Shown here in pieces: positions 7,803 through 18,101 of a stretch of DNA of 64,000 nucleotides; position 1 is the first letter of the stretch; each line of letters begins with the position of its first letter. The DNA is taken from the NCBI RefSeq assembly GCF_030209445.1, contig NZ_JARVSD010000022.1, positions 1 to 64,000 of the forward strand. The letters are read 5' to 3'. Made by a program: the position numbers and the translations under genes. The DNA is from Promicromonospora sp. MEB111. GTDB lineage: Bacteria; Actinomycetota; Actinomycetes; Actinomycetales; Cellulomonadaceae. The notes beneath the pieces were generated by a model. It did no database searches and was not told where the DNA came from. It saw only the letters and a list, made by a program, of their open reading frames with translations.

Positions 7803-8816
7803 TCACCAGACCTGCGGACTTGCCTTCTCCGTGGCCACGACGCGCGGTCCCGAGGGCGTGTCGGCGACGTGCGCGACGAGCACCTCGCCGGGTTCGAGGA
7901 ACGGGTCCTGCCGGGGCAGGCCGTCCGCCACGGCACCCTCCGCATGCTGGGTGAGCACGTCCAGCACGGTGGGCAGCACGGGCCGGTGGGTGCAGATCAG
8001 CGACGACTCGGTGGCCTCCTCGAGCAGCTCGCCCACGGTCGCCGCGACGCGCGACGGCGACCGCTCGTGCTGCGCCTCCGTGAGGTACTCGCTGTAGCTC
8101 GGGCGCAGGCCGGCGGCCCGCACGTACGGGTCGATGGTCGTGGCGCAGCGCTCCCAGCGGGAGCTGATCACGTGCTCGACGCCGTAGGCGGCCAGCACGG
8201 GTACCAGCGCGGCGGCCTGCCCGTGCCCGAGCGGGGTGAGAGGACGGTCGCGCTCCCCGCCGTGCCAGGAGGTGCGCGACACCGCCCGGCCGTGCCGCGC
8301 GATCACGAGCACGCGGGTGTCCAGCGCGCCCTCGGCCTCGGCGGCGAGCAGGGCGTTCAGCGGCCCGCGGTCGGACGCGCGGGTGAGACGGCTCACGGCG
8401 TCGGCGGCGTCCAGCCACTCCACCGTGTCGACCTCCTCGCGGTCGACCGGGGCCACCGGCACACGGGCCGCGAGCCCTGCGGTGTCCCGGCCCCTGCGGG
8501 CCCGGCGGGATGCCCAGTAGTGCACCCGCTTCACGCGGCCCTCCGGCGTCAGGTACTGCAGGCCGGGCAGAGGGCGGCCGAGCACGATCTCCTTGCCCGT
8601 CTCCTCGGCGACCTCGCGGATCGCCGCGCCCTGGAAGGTCTCGCCGGTCTCCAGCTTGCCCTTGGGCCACGACCAGTCGTCGTAGCGGGGGCGGTGCACC
8701 AGCTGCACCTGTACGTTGCCGGCCCGACGACGCCAGACGATCCCGCCCGCCGTCATCACCACGGGAGTGTGCATCCCCGCCGGCGGCGAGGTCGCCGTCG
8801 TCGGCTCGGTACCCAC
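7803..8816 (-). CDS. mutT1: MutT1-like Nudix hydrolase with C-terminal histidine phosphatase domain
   Basis: A 337-aa two-domain enzyme. Residues about 15-150 form a Nudix domain with a complete Nudix box (GKLETGE then REVAEETG), and residues about 165-330 form a histidine phosphatase domain with the RHGRAV motif. In mycobacteria MutT1 of this architecture hydrolyses 8-oxo-(d)GTP and diadenosine polyphosphates. I chose GTG at 8816 because GGAGG lies six bases upstream inside the gap after ppk; another GTG overlaps the ppk stop at 8837. Adjacency to ppk matches the Rv2984-Rv2985 arrangement. Confidence 0.9.
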   Translation of the reverse strand: MGTEPTTATSPPAGMHTPVVMTAGGIVWRRRAGNVQVQLVHRPRYDDWSWPKGKLETGETFQGAAIREVAEETGKEIVLGRPLPGLQYLTPEGRVKRVHYWASRRARRGRDTAGLAARVPVAPVDREEVDTVEWLDAADAVSRLTRASDRGPLNALLAAEAEGALDTRVLVIARHGRAVSRTSWHGGERDRPLTPLGHGQAAALVPVLAAYGVEHVISSRWERCATTIDPYVRAAGLRPSYSEYLTEAQHERSPSRVAATVGELLEEATESSLICTHRPVLPTVLDVLTQHAEGAVADGLPRQDPFLEPGEVLVAHVADTPSGPRVVATEKASPQVW

Positions 8817-8833
8817 CACCGACCTCCGGCCCG

Positions 8834-11365
8834 TCACCGGACGGGCTCGAGCCGGCGCCGCTGCCGCTGGATCAGGACCGCCTGCAGGTCGCGGAGGCCG
8901 TTGCCCTCCGAACCCGACGAGGGGCGCTCCCACCGGCCGTCCGGCAGCAGGTGCCAGGACGCCGTCGTGTCCGCCATGGACTCGTCCAGCAGGCCGAGCA
9001 GCTCGCCGATGTGGGTCGGGTCGGAGATCCGGATCAGGGTCTCGACGCGCCGGTCGAGGTTGCGGTGCATCAGGTCGGCCGACCCGATGTACACCTCCGG
9101 GCCCGTCGCGGGGCCCTCGGCGAGGGCGGGGCCCACCGAGTTGGCGAACGCGAAGATGCGCGAGTGCTCCAGGAAGCGGCCCAGGATGGACCGCACCCGG
9201 ATGTTCTCGCTCAGGCCCGGCACGCCCACACGGACGGCGCAGATGCCGCGCACGACCAGGTCGACCTTCACGCCGGCCTGGGAGGCGCGGTACAGGGCGT
9301 CGATCACCGTCTCGTCGACCACCGAGTTGATCTTCATCTTGACCCACGCCTCGTGGCCCGCGCGGGCGGCGGCCGCCTCGCGCTCGATGCGCTCGACCAG
9401 GCCGGAGCGCACCGCGCGGGGCGCCACGAGCAGCCGGTGGAACGTCGACTTCGGCGCGTACCCGGAGAGCTGGTTGAACAGGCGGGTCAGGTCCTGGCCC
9501 ACGTCGGGGTCGCAGGTCAGCAGGCCGTGGTCGGTGTACAGGCGCGCCGTCTTGGGGTGGTAGTTGCCCGTACCCACGTGGCAGTAGCGCAGCAGGGAGC
9601 CGTCGGGCTCCTGGCGCACCACGAGCGACAGCTTGCAGTGCGTCTTCAGGCCCACGATCCCGTAGACCACGTGCACGCCCGCCTCTTCGAGCTTGCGCGC
9701 CCAGGAGATGTTGGCCTCCTCGTCGAACCGGGCCTTGATCTCGACCAGGGCGAGCACCTGCTTGCCGGCCTCGGCGGCGTCGATCAGCGCGTCCACGATC
9801 GGAGAGTCGCCCGACGTCCGGTACAGGGTCTGCTTGATCGCCAGCACGTTCGGGTCGGCCGCCGCCTGCTCCAGGAACGTCTGCACGCTCGTGGAGAAGC
9901 TGTCGTACGGGTGGTGCAGCAGGATGTCCCGGCGCCGGATCGCGGCGAAGACGTCGGTGGGCTTGGAGCTCTCCACCTCCGCGAGGTGCCGGTGCGTGGA
10001 CGGCACGAACGGCGGGTAGTGCAGGGAGGTCAGGTCGAGGTCCGCGATGAGGTTGAGGCCGGTGAGGTCCAGGAGCGCGGGCAGCTCGTAGACCTCCTCC
10101 TCCTTGACGCCCAGCTCCCGGACGATCAGGTCGCGGATGCGCGGGCTGATGTCCTTGGCGATCTCCAGGCGTACCGGCGGGCCGAACCGGCGCCGCAGGA
10201 GCTCCTTCTCCATCGCCTGGAGCAGGTTCTCGGCGTCGTCCTCCTCGACGTCCACGTCCTCGTTGCGGGTGACGCGGAACGTGTGGCTGTCGCGCACCTC
10301 CATCCCGGGGAACAGGTAGTCGAGGTGCTGGGCGATGACCTCCTCCAGCGGCACGAACGAGAGCGGGCCGCGCTGCGGGTCGGCCTTCTTGGTGCCGGGG
10401 CGGCGCGGCTTGCCCGACGCGTCGACCGCGATGAAGCGCGGCAGCAGCGGCGGCACCTTGACGCGGGCGAAGTGCTCCTTGCCCGTGGCCGGGTTGGCCA
10501 CCACCACGGCCAGGTTGAGCGAGAGGCCCGAGATGTAGGGGAACGGGTGCGCCGGGTCCACCGCCAGCGGGGTGAGCACCGGGAAGATCTGCTTGCGGAA
10601 GAACTTGTGCAGCCGCTCCTGCTCCTTGGTGTCCAGCTCCTCCCAGTGCACCAGCGTGATGCCCTCGGCGGCAAGCGCCGGCTGCACCTCGTCCTCGAAC
10701 ACGCGCGCGTGCCGGGCCATCAGGGTGTGCGCGCCCTCGGAGATCGCCGACAGCGCCTGGCGGGGGCTGAGCCCCGAGGCGCTCGTGACCGCGATACCCG
10801 TGGCGATGCGGCGCTGCAGGCCGGCCACGCGCACCATGAAGAACTCGTCCAGGTTGGACGCGAAGATCGCCAGGAACCGCACGCGCTCCAGCAGCGGGAT
10901 GCGCGGGTCCTCCGCGAGCTCCAGCACCCGCTGGTTGAACGCGAGCCAGCTCAGCTCCCGGTCGGCGAACCGGTCGACCGGCAGCGGCTCGCCGAGCAGC
11001 GGGTCGAGCAGGCTCGTCCCGCCGGGGTTCTCCGCGATGTGCTCCGCGATGTGCGCGGCCAGGCTCGGGTCCAGGGAGTGCGGCGCCAGGATGTCCTCCG
11101 GCTCGCCCGGCTTCGGCGGGGCCGGCCTCGGCGCGGCCGGCTTCTGCGCAGGCTTCTCGACGAGGGCGGACCTCAGCGCGGTCGGCCGCGCGGCCCCGGC
11201 GGCGACGGCGGGCACGCCGTCGGTCACCTTGGCGGCCGGAACCGGGACGGACTCGCCGTCGGTCGGCTCCACGCTTGCGGTACGGGGGCTCTGCTTCATG
11301 AATCGACCGTTCTTGTCCCGGGTCCTGGCGGAGCTGCTCGCGACGCTGTCCTTCATGTCGTTCAT
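8834..11365 (-). CDS. ppk1: polyphosphate kinase 1
   Basis: PPK1 (843 aa) reversibly transfers the gamma phosphate of ATP to polyphosphate. After a disordered N-terminus of about 110 residues come the N, head, C1 and C2 domains. The phosphorylated histidine lies in [11 protein letters not shown] at about residue 576, and [19 protein letters not shown] follows. [21 protein letters not shown] near residue 130 is the family's N-domain start. The N-terminal extension has no homology value, so the exact start (11365 or a later in-frame ATG) is uncertain. It is encoded upstream of the MutT1-like gene, whose product cleans up nucleotides. Confidence 0.96.
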   Translation of the reverse strand: MNDMKDSVASSSARTRDKNGRFMKQSPRTASVEPTDGESVPVPAAKVTDGVPAVAAGAARPTALRSALVEKPAQKPAAPRPAPPKPGEPEDILAPHSLDPSLAAHIAEHIAENPGGTSLLDPLLGEPLPVDRFADRELSWLAFNQRVLELAEDPRIPLLERVRFLAIFASNLDEFFMVRVAGLQRRIATGIAVTSASGLSPRQALSAISEGAHTLMARHARVFEDEVQPALAAEGITLVHWEELDTKEQERLHKFFRKQIFPVLTPLAVDPAHPFPYISGLSLNLAVVVANPATGKEHFARVKVPPLLPRFIAVDASGKPRRPGTKKADPQRGPLSFVPLEEVIAQHLDYLFPGMEVRDSHTFRVTRNEDVDVEEDDAENLLQAMEKELLRRRFGPPVRLEIAKDISPRIRDLIVRELGVKEEEVYELPALLDLTGLNLIADLDLTSLHYPPFVPSTHRHLAEVESSKPTDVFAAIRRRDILLHHPYDSFSTSVQTFLEQAAADPNVLAIKQTLYRTSGDSPIVDALIDAAEAGKQVLALVEIKARFDEEANISWARKLEEAGVHVVYGIVGLKTHCKLSLVVRQEPDGSLLRYCHVGTGNYHPKTARLYTDHGLLTCDPDVGQDLTRLFNQLSGYAPKSTFHRLLVAPRAVRSGLVERIEREAAAARAGHEAWVKMKINSVVDETVIDALYRASQAGVKVDLVVRGICAVRVGVPGLSENIRVRSILGRFLEHSRIFAFANSVGPALAEGPATGPEVYIGSADLMHRNLDRRVETLIRISDPTHIGELLGLLDESMADTTASWHLLPDGRWERPSSGSEGNGLRDLQAVLIQRQRRRLEPVR

Positions 11366-11413
11366 GGTGTCACCGTTCGGTACACAGTGGGTGACGCTCC
11401 CGGAGAGCGTCCG

Positions 11414-12379
11414 TCACGGGCGGGCATACTGCACGTGTACAGCGGCCCGCGCGAAGCCTGCGCGCTCGTACGTGGCGAGGGCGGGCGTGTTGTCGCCCTC
11501 GACGTAGAGCACGGCGCGCGTGGCCCCGGATCGTGCGAGGTGGGCCAGCCCCACCTCGGTCATCAGCCGGCCGAACCCCTTGCCCTGCTGGTCCGGGTCG
11601 ACGCCCAGCGCGTAGATCTCGCCGTCGCGCGCGCCGTCCGGCTGGCCCGGCTCCGTCTTGGTCCACTGGAACGCGACCGGGTCGGCGTCGTCCACGCCGG
11701 GCGCCTCGTCGGGCACCAGGAGGAAGAAGCCCTCCGGGTCGAACCACGGCTCGGCCTGCCGGGCGCGCAGGTCGTCGAGCGACATCCGGCCCTGCTCCGG
11801 GTGGGTGGCGAAGGCGCGCGCGTTGACGCGGAGCCAGGCGGCGTCGTCGGCCCCGGGGCGGAAGGTGCGCAGGCGGTAGCCGGCAGGGGCGGCGGGCACC
11901 TCCGGGGCGCCGTCCGCCCCGGCGAGCGGGCGGGCCAGGAAGAGCAGCTCACGCACCGGCCGCAGCCCCGCCGCCCGCGCGAACTCGCGGGCGGGCTCCA
12001 GGTCGCCGTGCGCCCACACGCGCAGCTGCTTGCCGTGCTGGCCGGGCTCGCCCGAGCGTGACGGCAGCGTGGCGTCGCGCTCCGCGGTGCGCAGCAGCAC
12101 CCGGCCGTGACCGTTCCTGCGGTGCTCCGGATGGATCACCAGCTCGGCGCTCGCGGTCTCGCCCGACCGGTCGATCTGCACGTAGCCGACCGTGCTGCCC
12201 GCCGTGGTGTGCGCCACGACGTGCGTGATCCACTCCGCGTCCGTGCCGAGGTTGAGCAGGGGCTGTTCGGACAGCGGCGCGACGCCGTCGTGCGCCTCCG
12301 CGGCCGCGGCCAGGTCTCGGACGGCCTGCTGGGCGTCGGCGTCGAGCGGGCCGATCTCGATGGGGGCGGCGATTCGCAT
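11414..12379 (-). CDS. mshD: mycothiol synthase (acetyl-CoA:Cys-GlcN-Ins acetyltransferase)
   Basis: MshD (321 aa) performs the last step of mycothiol synthesis, acetylating Cys-GlcN-Ins with acetyl-CoA. Two GNAT domains are visible: residues about 1-150, with [18 protein letters not shown], and about 165-321, with [22 protein letters not shown] and the closing [13 protein letters not shown]. Tandem GNAT folds of this length are diagnostic. Start ATG at 12379 begins the first domain. Mycothiol is restricted to Actinomycetota, which supports the assignment of the organism. Confidence 0.93.
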   Translation of the reverse strand: MRIAAPIEIGPLDADAQQAVRDLAAAAEAHDGVAPLSEQPLLNLGTDAEWITHVVAHTTAGSTVGYVQIDRSGETASAELVIHPEHRRNGHGRVLLRTAERDATLPSRSGEPGQHGKQLRVWAHGDLEPAREFARAAGLRPVRELLFLARPLAGADGAPEVPAAPAGYRLRTFRPGADDAAWLRVNARAFATHPEQGRMSLDDLRARQAEPWFDPEGFFLLVPDEAPGVDDADPVAFQWTKTEPGQPDGARDGEIYALGVDPDQQGKGFGRLMTEVGLAHLARSGATRAVLYVEGDNTPALATYERAGFARAAVHVQYARP

Positions 12380-12469
12380 GGACCCATCTTGCTCCACGGG
12401 GCGGGGTGACGTTTCACACGGCCGCGCCGCACCGGACACGCGGCGGAAACAGGCCGCCTCTAGCGTTCC

Positions 12470-12492
12470 GAATGTTCCTCTGATCAACATTC
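12470..12492. promoter_or_regulatory. operator-like palindrome before the catabolic operon
   Basis: GAATGTT (12470-12476) and AACATTC (12486-12492) form a perfect inverted repeat with 9 bp between. The core ATGTT-N9-AACAT, including the right half ATCAACAT, recurs at 21024-21044 before the flavin reductase. It lies 33 bp upstream of the first operon gene, a position suited to repression. Confidence 0.6.
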
Positions 12493-12524
12493 TTGTCCGG
12501 CCGGGCCGGCGGAGAGGAGATGCC

Positions 12525-13874
12525 GTGCACGACGGCACCACGAGGTCGGCGCCTCTCCCCGTCGGTGGTCCCGACGGTGCCGCGCTGCTCGCCGGCGCCC
12601 ACGTCACCGCCCTGCGCGGTGTGCGCACCGTCGACGGCGAGCTCGTCGACGTCGAGATCGACGCCGGCCGGGTCACCTCCGTGGCGCCCGCCGGCCGGTT
12701 GCCGCACCTGGGCGACGACGCGGGGCGGCTGGACGCGACGGGCTGGCTCGCGCTCCCCGCGGCGTGCGAGCCGCACGCGCACCTCGACAAGGCGCTGACC
12801 GCCGCGCGCATCCCCGCCGGGACGGGGGAGGACCTGGTGGGCGCGATCGAGCGCTGGCGGGAGATCGCCCCGCACATCGACGGCGCCGACGTGCTCGACC
12901 GCGCCCGGGCCGCCGTGGGGCGCTACGTCAGCCGGGGCATCACGACGGTCCGGACCCACGTGGACGCCCCCGCGGAGGGCGACCCGCTGCGCATGCTCGA
13001 CGCGCTGCTCACCCTCCGCGAGGAGCTCGCGGGGTCGGTGACGCTCCAGGTCTGCCTCCTCGGCGGGTGGCACACCCCCACCGAGGTCTTCGCCGAGGCG
13101 GCCGCCCGCGGGGTGGACGTGCTCGGCGGGTGCCCGCACCTGGCTCCCGACCCGCGCGCGGAGATCACCCGGGTGCTCGACCTGGCCGAGCGCACCGGTC
13201 TGCCCGTGGACCTGCACGCCGACGAGCAGACGGCGCTGCCGGACGACGGCGTGCTCGACGTCGAGGCGCTCGCCCGCGAGGTGATCGCGCGCGGCCTGAC
13301 CCAGCGCGTGACCGCGAGCCACGTCGTGCGGCTCGGGTCGCTGCCGCCGGACCGCCTCGGCCCCGTCGTCGACCTCGTCGCCCGGGCCGGCCTGGGCGTG
13401 GTGACGCTGCCGATCACCAACCTCTACCTCCAGGGCCGCGACAGCACGCACCTCGCGCCCCGGGGACTGACCGCCGTGCGTGCCCTCCTGGACGCGGGGG
13501 TCCCCCTGGCCGCGGGGGCCGACAACCTGCGCGACCCCTTCAACCCCGCGGGCAGCGCCGACCCCTTCGAGACGACGTCGCTGCTCATGACCGCGGCGCA
13601 CCTGTCCGCGCGGGAGGCGCTCGACGCCGTGACGTCGGGCGCCCGCACCGTGCTCGGCCTCCCGGCCGCGGGACTGTCTGTCGGCGACCGTGCCGACCTC
13701 GTGCTGGTGCCCGACGTGCCGCTCGGCGACGTGCTGGCCGGCGCGACCCTCGCGCGCGTGGTCGTCGCCGGCGGCCGCGTCGTGGCCGACACCCGCGTGC
13801 AGACCGCCCTCGCCCTCGGACCGGCCGCCATCCCGGCGGCCGAGGCCCCGCAACCCGACCAGCTCGTGAGGTGA
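12525..13874 (+). CDS. cytosine-deaminase-like metal-dependent amidohydrolase
   Basis: A 449-aa amidohydrolase most like cytosine deaminase (CodA) and its relatives, which deaminate cytosine, isoguanine, creatinine or similar heterocycles. Metal and catalytic residues are in place: HAHLDK at 84-89, HADEQ with His231, SHV with His266 and GADNLRDPF with Asp333, the usual CodA-like spacing. GTG at 12525 is preceded by GGAGAGGAGA at the right distance. It is the first gene of a six-gene operon; its TGA overlaps or abuts the next start. Substrate is unknown and the binding-pocket residues cannot settle it. Confidence 0.82.
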   Translation: MHDGTTRSAPLPVGGPDGAALLAGAHVTALRGVRTVDGELVDVEIDAGRVTSVAPAGRLPHLGDDAGRLDATGWLALPAACEPHAHLDKALTAARIPAGTGEDLVGAIERWREIAPHIDGADVLDRARAAVGRYVSRGITTVRTHVDAPAEGDPLRMLDALLTLREELAGSVTLQVCLLGGWHTPTEVFAEAAARGVDVLGGCPHLAPDPRAEITRVLDLAERTGLPVDLHADEQTALPDDGVLDVEALAREVIARGLTQRVTASHVVRLGSLPPDRLGPVVDLVARAGLGVVTLPITNLYLQGRDSTHLAPRGLTAVRALLDAGVPLAAGADNLRDPFNPAGSADPFETTSLLMTAAHLSAREALDAVTSGARTVLGLPAAGLSVGDRADLVLVPDVPLGDVLAGATLARVVVAGGRVVADTRVQTALALGPAAIPAAEAPQPDQLVR

Positions 13875-13879
13875 CCCCA

Positions 13880-14650
13880 GTGAGCACAGTGAGCACGACG
13901 ACCCCGCGACCCCGGTCCATGACGCGCACCCTCGTGCTCGACGACGTGGCCAAGGCGTTCCCGACCGGCACCGTGGCGCTCGAGGGGGTGAGCCTGACGG
14001 TCGCCGCCGGGGAGTTCGTCTCCGTCGTCGGGCCCTCCGGCTGCGGCAAGTCCACCCTGCTGCGCCTCGCCTCGGGGCTCGACGAGGTGACCGGCGGCGA
14101 CATCGAGGTGAACGCCACCTCGACGTCGTACGTGTTCCAGGAGCCCACGCTCCTGGAGTGGCGCAGTGCGCTGCGCAACGTCGAGCTCGCGGGCGAGCTG
14201 CGGGGCGCCGCGAAGGCGGACCGCCGCAAGCGGGCGCAGGAGGCGCTCGACCTCGTGGGCCTGACCGGCTTCGAGAAGCAGCACCCCCGGCAGCTCTCCG
14301 GCGGCATGCGGATGCGCGTGTCGATCGCCCGGGCGCTCGTCGCCGAACCCGACCTCGCGCTGTTCGACGAGCCGTTCGGGGCACTCGACGAGATCACCCG
14401 CCTGCGGATGCAGACCGAGCTGCAGAGCCTGTTCGCGCTCAAGGGCTTCGCCGGGCTGTTCATCACGCACTCCGTCTCGGAGGCGGTCTACCTCTCCACC
14501 CGGGTGGTCGTGATGAGCGGCCGCCCCGGCCGCGTGGTGGCCGACATCCCCGTCCCCTGGTCCTACCCGCGCCCGCCCCGGCTCCGGTACGAGCCCGAGT
14601 TCGCGGCGCTCACCGGCGAGGTCTCGGCGGCCCTCGAGGAGCACTCATGA
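13880..14650 (+). CDS. ABC importer ATPase, SsuB/NMT1-transporter type
   Basis: A 256-aa ATPase of the nitrate/sulfonate/taurine/thiamine-precursor importer class. Walker A GPSGCGKST is at residues 51-59, the Q-loop in SYVFQEPTLLEWRSAL, the signature LSGGMRMRVSIARAL near 139 and Walker B LALFDEPFGALDE near 157. GTG at 13880 has GAGGTGA five bases upstream; an alternative GTG at 13871 overlaps the previous stop. The stop overlaps the permease ATG (ATGA), so the two are translationally coupled. Confidence 0.92.
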   Translation: MSTVSTTTPRPRSMTRTLVLDDVAKAFPTGTVALEGVSLTVAAGEFVSVVGPSGCGKSTLLRLASGLDEVTGGDIEVNATSTSYVFQEPTLLEWRSALRNVELAGELRGAAKADRRKRAQEALDLVGLTGFEKQHPRQLSGGMRMRVSIARALVAEPDLALFDEPFGALDEITRLRMQTELQSLFALKGFAGLFITHSVSEAVYLSTRVVVMSGRPGRVVADIPVPWSYPRPPRLRYEPEFAALTGEVSAALEEHS

Positions 14651-15483
14651 GCACCGCCCGACCGATCGCCGCCCGCCCGACGACCGCCCGACGCAGGCTG
14701 TTCTCCGCCGGGGCCGCCGCTTGGCCGCTGCTCGCGGCCGTGCTCGGCATCGTCGCCGTCTGGTACGGCGTCACCTACCTCGTGCTCGCACCCGAGCGGC
14801 GCTTCCTGCTGCCGCCGCTGCACGAGGTGCTCGGAAACACGCTCGGCAACCCGAACGTCATGAACCCCATGTTCGACGCCCTCTGGCAGACCGTCGGGGT
14901 GGCGCTGTGCGGGCTGGCGATCGCGGTGGTGCTGGGCATCGGGTACGCCGTGGTCATGGCGCAGGCCGGCTGGGCGGAGAAGATCCTCTACCCGTACGCC
15001 GTGATCCTGCAGACCATCCCGATCCTGGCCCTCACGCCCCTGATCGGGATCTGGCTGGGCTACGGCTTCAGCGCCCGCATCGTCGTGTGCGTGATCATCG
15101 CGCTCTTCCCGATGATCGCGAACACGCTGTTCGGGCTGCAGTCCGCCGGTCCCGCCGCGCACGACCTGTTCACGCTGAACCGCGCCACCCGCGTGCAGCG
15201 GCTCCTCAAGCTCCAGTTCCCCGCGGCGCTCCCGTCGATCTTCACCGGCCTGCGCAACGCGGCGGGCCTGAGCGTCATCGGTGCCATCGTCGGCGACTTC
15301 TTCTTCCAGCAGGGCTCGCCGGGGATCGGCGGCCTGCTGCGCACCTACACGCTGCGCCTGAACATGGACGCCCTGTTCATGGCCATCATCCTCACCGCGC
15401 TGTTCGGGGTCGCGATGTTCTCCGTCTTCGCAGCGCTGGACCGGGCCGTCATCGGCCGCTGGTACGGCCGCGGCGCCGCCTGA
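14647..15483 (+). CDS. ABC importer permease, SsuC/NMT1-transporter type
   Basis: A 278-aa membrane permease with about six TM segments, BPD_transp_1 fold. The coupling EAA-like loop is visible around HDLFTLNRATRVQRLLKLQFPAALPSIFTGLR (quoted in part), where it docks on the ATPase. It forms a homodimer in the membrane with the ATPase encoded just upstream. The start overlaps the ATPase stop by 4 bp. The family takes up small heterocyclic or sulfonated substrates. Confidence 0.92.
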   Translation: MSTARPIAARPTTARRRLFSAGAAAWPLLAAVLGIVAVWYGVTYLVLAPERRFLLPPLHEVLGNTLGNPNVMNPMFDALWQTVGVALCGLAIAVVLGIGYAVVMAQAGWAEKILYPYAVILQTIPILALTPLIGIWLGYGFSARIVVCVIIALFPMIANTLFGLQSAGPAAHDLFTLNRATRVQRLLKLQFPAALPSIFTGLRNAAGLSVIGAIVGDFFFQQGSPGIGGLLRTYTLRLNMDALFMAIILTALFGVAMFSVFAALDRAVIGRWYGRGAA

Positions 15484-15527
15484 GCGCCGCGCGTCCCCCT
15501 CGCCCCCCTCCCCCCTCAGGAGTCCTC

Positions 15528-16733
15528 ATGCCCTTGTCCCTCATGCCCTTGTCCCGACCGCGACGCCTCGCGTTCGCCGCGCTGTCCGTCCTCCCGCTCC
15601 TCGCCCTGACCGCCTGCGGCACCGGCACCGCCGACGCGCAGGCGGGCGGCACCGGCCAGGTCGACGCGCCGGCGGCGGAGGCCGGCGGACCCCTCGACCT
15701 CGCCGACGTGTGTCCCGCGACCGTCGTCATGCAGCAGGACTGGCAGCCCGAGGCGGAGCACGGGGCGATGTACTCGCTCGTCGGCTCGGACCTCACGGTG
15801 GACACCGACGCCAAGTCGGTCACCGGCTCCCTGGTGGCCCAGGGCGTCGACACCGGGGTGGACATCGAGGTGCGTCCCGGCGGGCCGAACGTGAACTTCC
15901 AGCCCGTCCCGTCGCTCATGTACCTCGACGACTCGATCCTGCTCGGCGCGGTGACCACCGACGCCCAGATCACCGCGCTGGCCGACAACCCGGTGGTCAC
16001 CGTCGCCTCGATGCTCACCACCAGCCCGCAGATCGTGATGTGGGACCCGGAGAGCCACGACGGCGCCGAGACGATCGAGGAGGCCGCCGCGGACGGCGAC
16101 CCCGTGGTGTCCTCCGGCGACGTCTTCCCCCGCCTGCTCGCCGCCCAGGGCATCATCGACGACGCGCAGATCGACCTCAGCTACGAGGGCACGCCGCAGC
16201 GCTTCGTCTCCGACCCGGCCGTGCTGCAGCAGGGGTTCGCCACGGCCGAGCCGTACATCTACGAGAACGAGATCCCGCAGTGGGGCAAGCCGGTCGGGTA
16301 CCAGCTCCTCGCCGACGTCGGCTACTCGGTCTACCCGGAGGCGCTCGCCGTGCGCGCCGACAAGGTCGAGGAGAACGCCGACTGCCTCGCCAAGCTCGTG
16401 CCGATCATGCAGCAGGCCCAGATCGACTACCTCGACGACCCGCAGGCCACCAACGAGCTGATCGTCGACCTCGTCGACCAGTACCAGACCGGGTGGACCT
16501 ACTCGCTCGGCGTGGCCGACTTCTCCGTGCAGGCCCAGAAGGACCTCGACCTCGTGGTGGACGACCCGGCCTCCGGGGTGTTCGGCAGGATCGACCCCGA
16601 CCGCATGACCGAGATCGTCGACACCTTCGCGCCGATCCTCGTGGACGCAGGCCAGATCGAGTCCCCGGACATCGAGCCCGAGTCGCTGTACACCAACGAG
16701 TTCACCGACGACACCATCTCGATGGGGAGCTGA
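15528..16733 (+). CDS. ABC importer substrate-binding lipoprotein, NMT1/THI5-like
   Basis: A 401-aa extracytoplasmic lipoprotein. The signal peptide has an Arg-rich start (RPRR), hydrophobic core and lipobox LTAC with Cys30 as the lipid-modified residue, followed by a Gly/Ala linker. The mature part resembles NMT1/THI5-like binding proteins for pyrimidines and other small heterocycles, with GTPQRFVSDPAVLQQGF and EIPQWGKPVGYQLLADVGYS (in part). ATG at 15528 has AGGAG five bases upstream. It delivers the substrate to the permease encoded just before it. Confidence 0.85.
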   Translation: MPLSLMPLSRPRRLAFAALSVLPLLALTACGTGTADAQAGGTGQVDAPAAEAGGPLDLADVCPATVVMQQDWQPEAEHGAMYSLVGSDLTVDTDAKSVTGSLVAQGVDTGVDIEVRPGGPNVNFQPVPSLMYLDDSILLGAVTTDAQITALADNPVVTVASMLTTSPQIVMWDPESHDGAETIEEAAADGDPVVSSGDVFPRLLAAQGIIDDAQIDLSYEGTPQRFVSDPAVLQQGFATAEPYIYENEIPQWGKPVGYQLLADVGYSVYPEALAVRADKVEENADCLAKLVPIMQQAQIDYLDDPQATNELIVDLVDQYQTGWTYSLGVADFSVQAQKDLDLVVDDPASGVFGRIDPDRMTEIVDTFAPILVDAGQIESPDIEPESLYTNEFTDDTISMGS

Positions 16734-16742
16734 CGAGCACCG

Positions 16743-18101
16743 ATGACCGACCACACTCCGAACACCGCAGAGCGGTCCGGTCTGGCCGCGGCCGAGATCG
16801 CCCGCACGCTCGGGCCCGGGCTCGTCTCCGTCGAGGCGGAGCTGCTGCTCAAGGCGTCGTCCGACTGGTCGCGCATGTCGCCGATCCTGCGGGAGAAGGT
16901 CCCCGCGGGCCGGTACCTGCCCGACGCCGTGGTGCGCCCGACCACCGCGGACGAGGTGGCGCAGGTGCTGCGCATCGCCTACGAGCACGACGTACCGGTG
17001 ACCCCGCGCGGGTCGGGGACGGGCAACTACGGGCAGGCGACGCCGTTCGACGGCGGGCTCGTGCTCGACCTGCGCGGCCTCGACACGATCCGGGTCAACG
17101 ACTCGGGCACGGTGACGGCGGGCGCGGGCGCGAAGATCAGCGCGATCGACGTGGCGGCCCGGGCCGCCGGACGGGACATCTGGATCTACCCGTCCACCAA
17201 GGGGACGACGATCGGCGGCTTCGTGGGCGGCGGCTCGGCCGGCACAGGGACGATCGAGCACGGGTCCACCTCCGACGGGTTCGTGCTCTCGCTCACCGTC
17301 GCCCCGATGGACGGCAGCGGCACCACGTTCACCGTGACCGGCCCCGACGTCATGCCGTACGTGCACGTCTACGGCGTCACCGGCGTGATCGTGGAGCTGG
17401 AGATCGCCACCGACCCCGCCCGCGACTGGGTCGCCGTCTACGCGGCCTTCGCCGACTGGGCGTCGCTCACGGGCGTGCACCGCTCGCTGCTCGACCTGCC
17501 GGTGCTGCCGCGGCTCGCGTCCGCGGACCCACCCGCGCTGGTGCCGAGCCTGCCCGCCACCGTGCCGCTCGACCCCGAGCGGTACAGCCTGCGCGTCATC
17601 GCAGAGGCCTCGACCGTGGCCGAGGTCGAGGCGCGGATCGTGGCGGCGGGCGGCGCGGTGGTCGCGAGCCTCGCGGACTACGCGGAGACCGACAAGCTGT
17701 CGTCGATGTCGTACAACCACCCGGTCTACCACCTGCAGCAGGCGCACCCCGAGCGCACGTGGTTCCACATGGAGACCGGCGGCCGGGCGCACTGGGAGCG
17801 TGAGGACGAGGTCCGGGCCGTCTACGACGGCGACGTCCACCTGCACCTGGAGCTCATGGGCACCGCCCCGCTCGCCATGGTGGTCGCCGACTACGTCTCG
17901 GAGGCCGAGGCGCTCGCCGGGATCGAGCGCCTGGAGGCGCTCGGCCTGGGCGTGCACTCCCCGCACCAGTGGTACGTGGACCGGCACGTCGACCTCGCCC
18001 GCGAGACGGCCCGCACCACCGACCCGAAGGGTCTGCTCAACCCGGGCAAGCTCGTGGACGCTCCGCCGGTCGACACCCGCGTGAACATCGGGGTGCGCTG
18101 A
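16743..18101 (+). CDS. FAD-linked oxidase (VAO/PCMH family)
   Basis: A 452-aa flavoenzyme. A PCMH FAD-binding domain spans residues about 50-230, with VTPRGSGTGNYGQATPFDGG near 85 and GGFVGGGSAGTGTIEHGSTS near 160, followed by a cap domain and the C-terminal DPKGLLNPGKLV seen in glycolate and lactate oxidases of this family. No covalent-flavin histidine motif is obvious. The start lies nine bases after the binding-protein stop. Within this operon it probably oxidises the imported compound or an intermediate, but substrate and electron acceptor are unknown. Confidence 0.82.
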   Translation: MTDHTPNTAERSGLAAAEIARTLGPGLVSVEAELLLKASSDWSRMSPILREKVPAGRYLPDAVVRPTTADEVAQVLRIAYEHDVPVTPRGSGTGNYGQATPFDGGLVLDLRGLDTIRVNDSGTVTAGAGAKISAIDVAARAAGRDIWIYPSTKGTTIGGFVGGGSAGTGTIEHGSTSDGFVLSLTVAPMDGSGTTFTVTGPDVMPYVHVYGVTGVIVELEIATDPARDWVAVYAAFADWASLTGVHRSLLDLPVLPRLASADPPALVPSLPATVPLDPERYSLRVIAEASTVAEVEARIVAAGGAVVASLADYAETDKLSSMSYNHPVYHLQQAHPERTWFHMETGGRAHWEREDEVRAVYDGDVHLHLELMGTAPLAMVVADYVSEAEALAGIERLEALGLGVHSPHQWYVDRHVDLARETARTTDPKGLLNPGKLVDAPPVDTRVNIGVR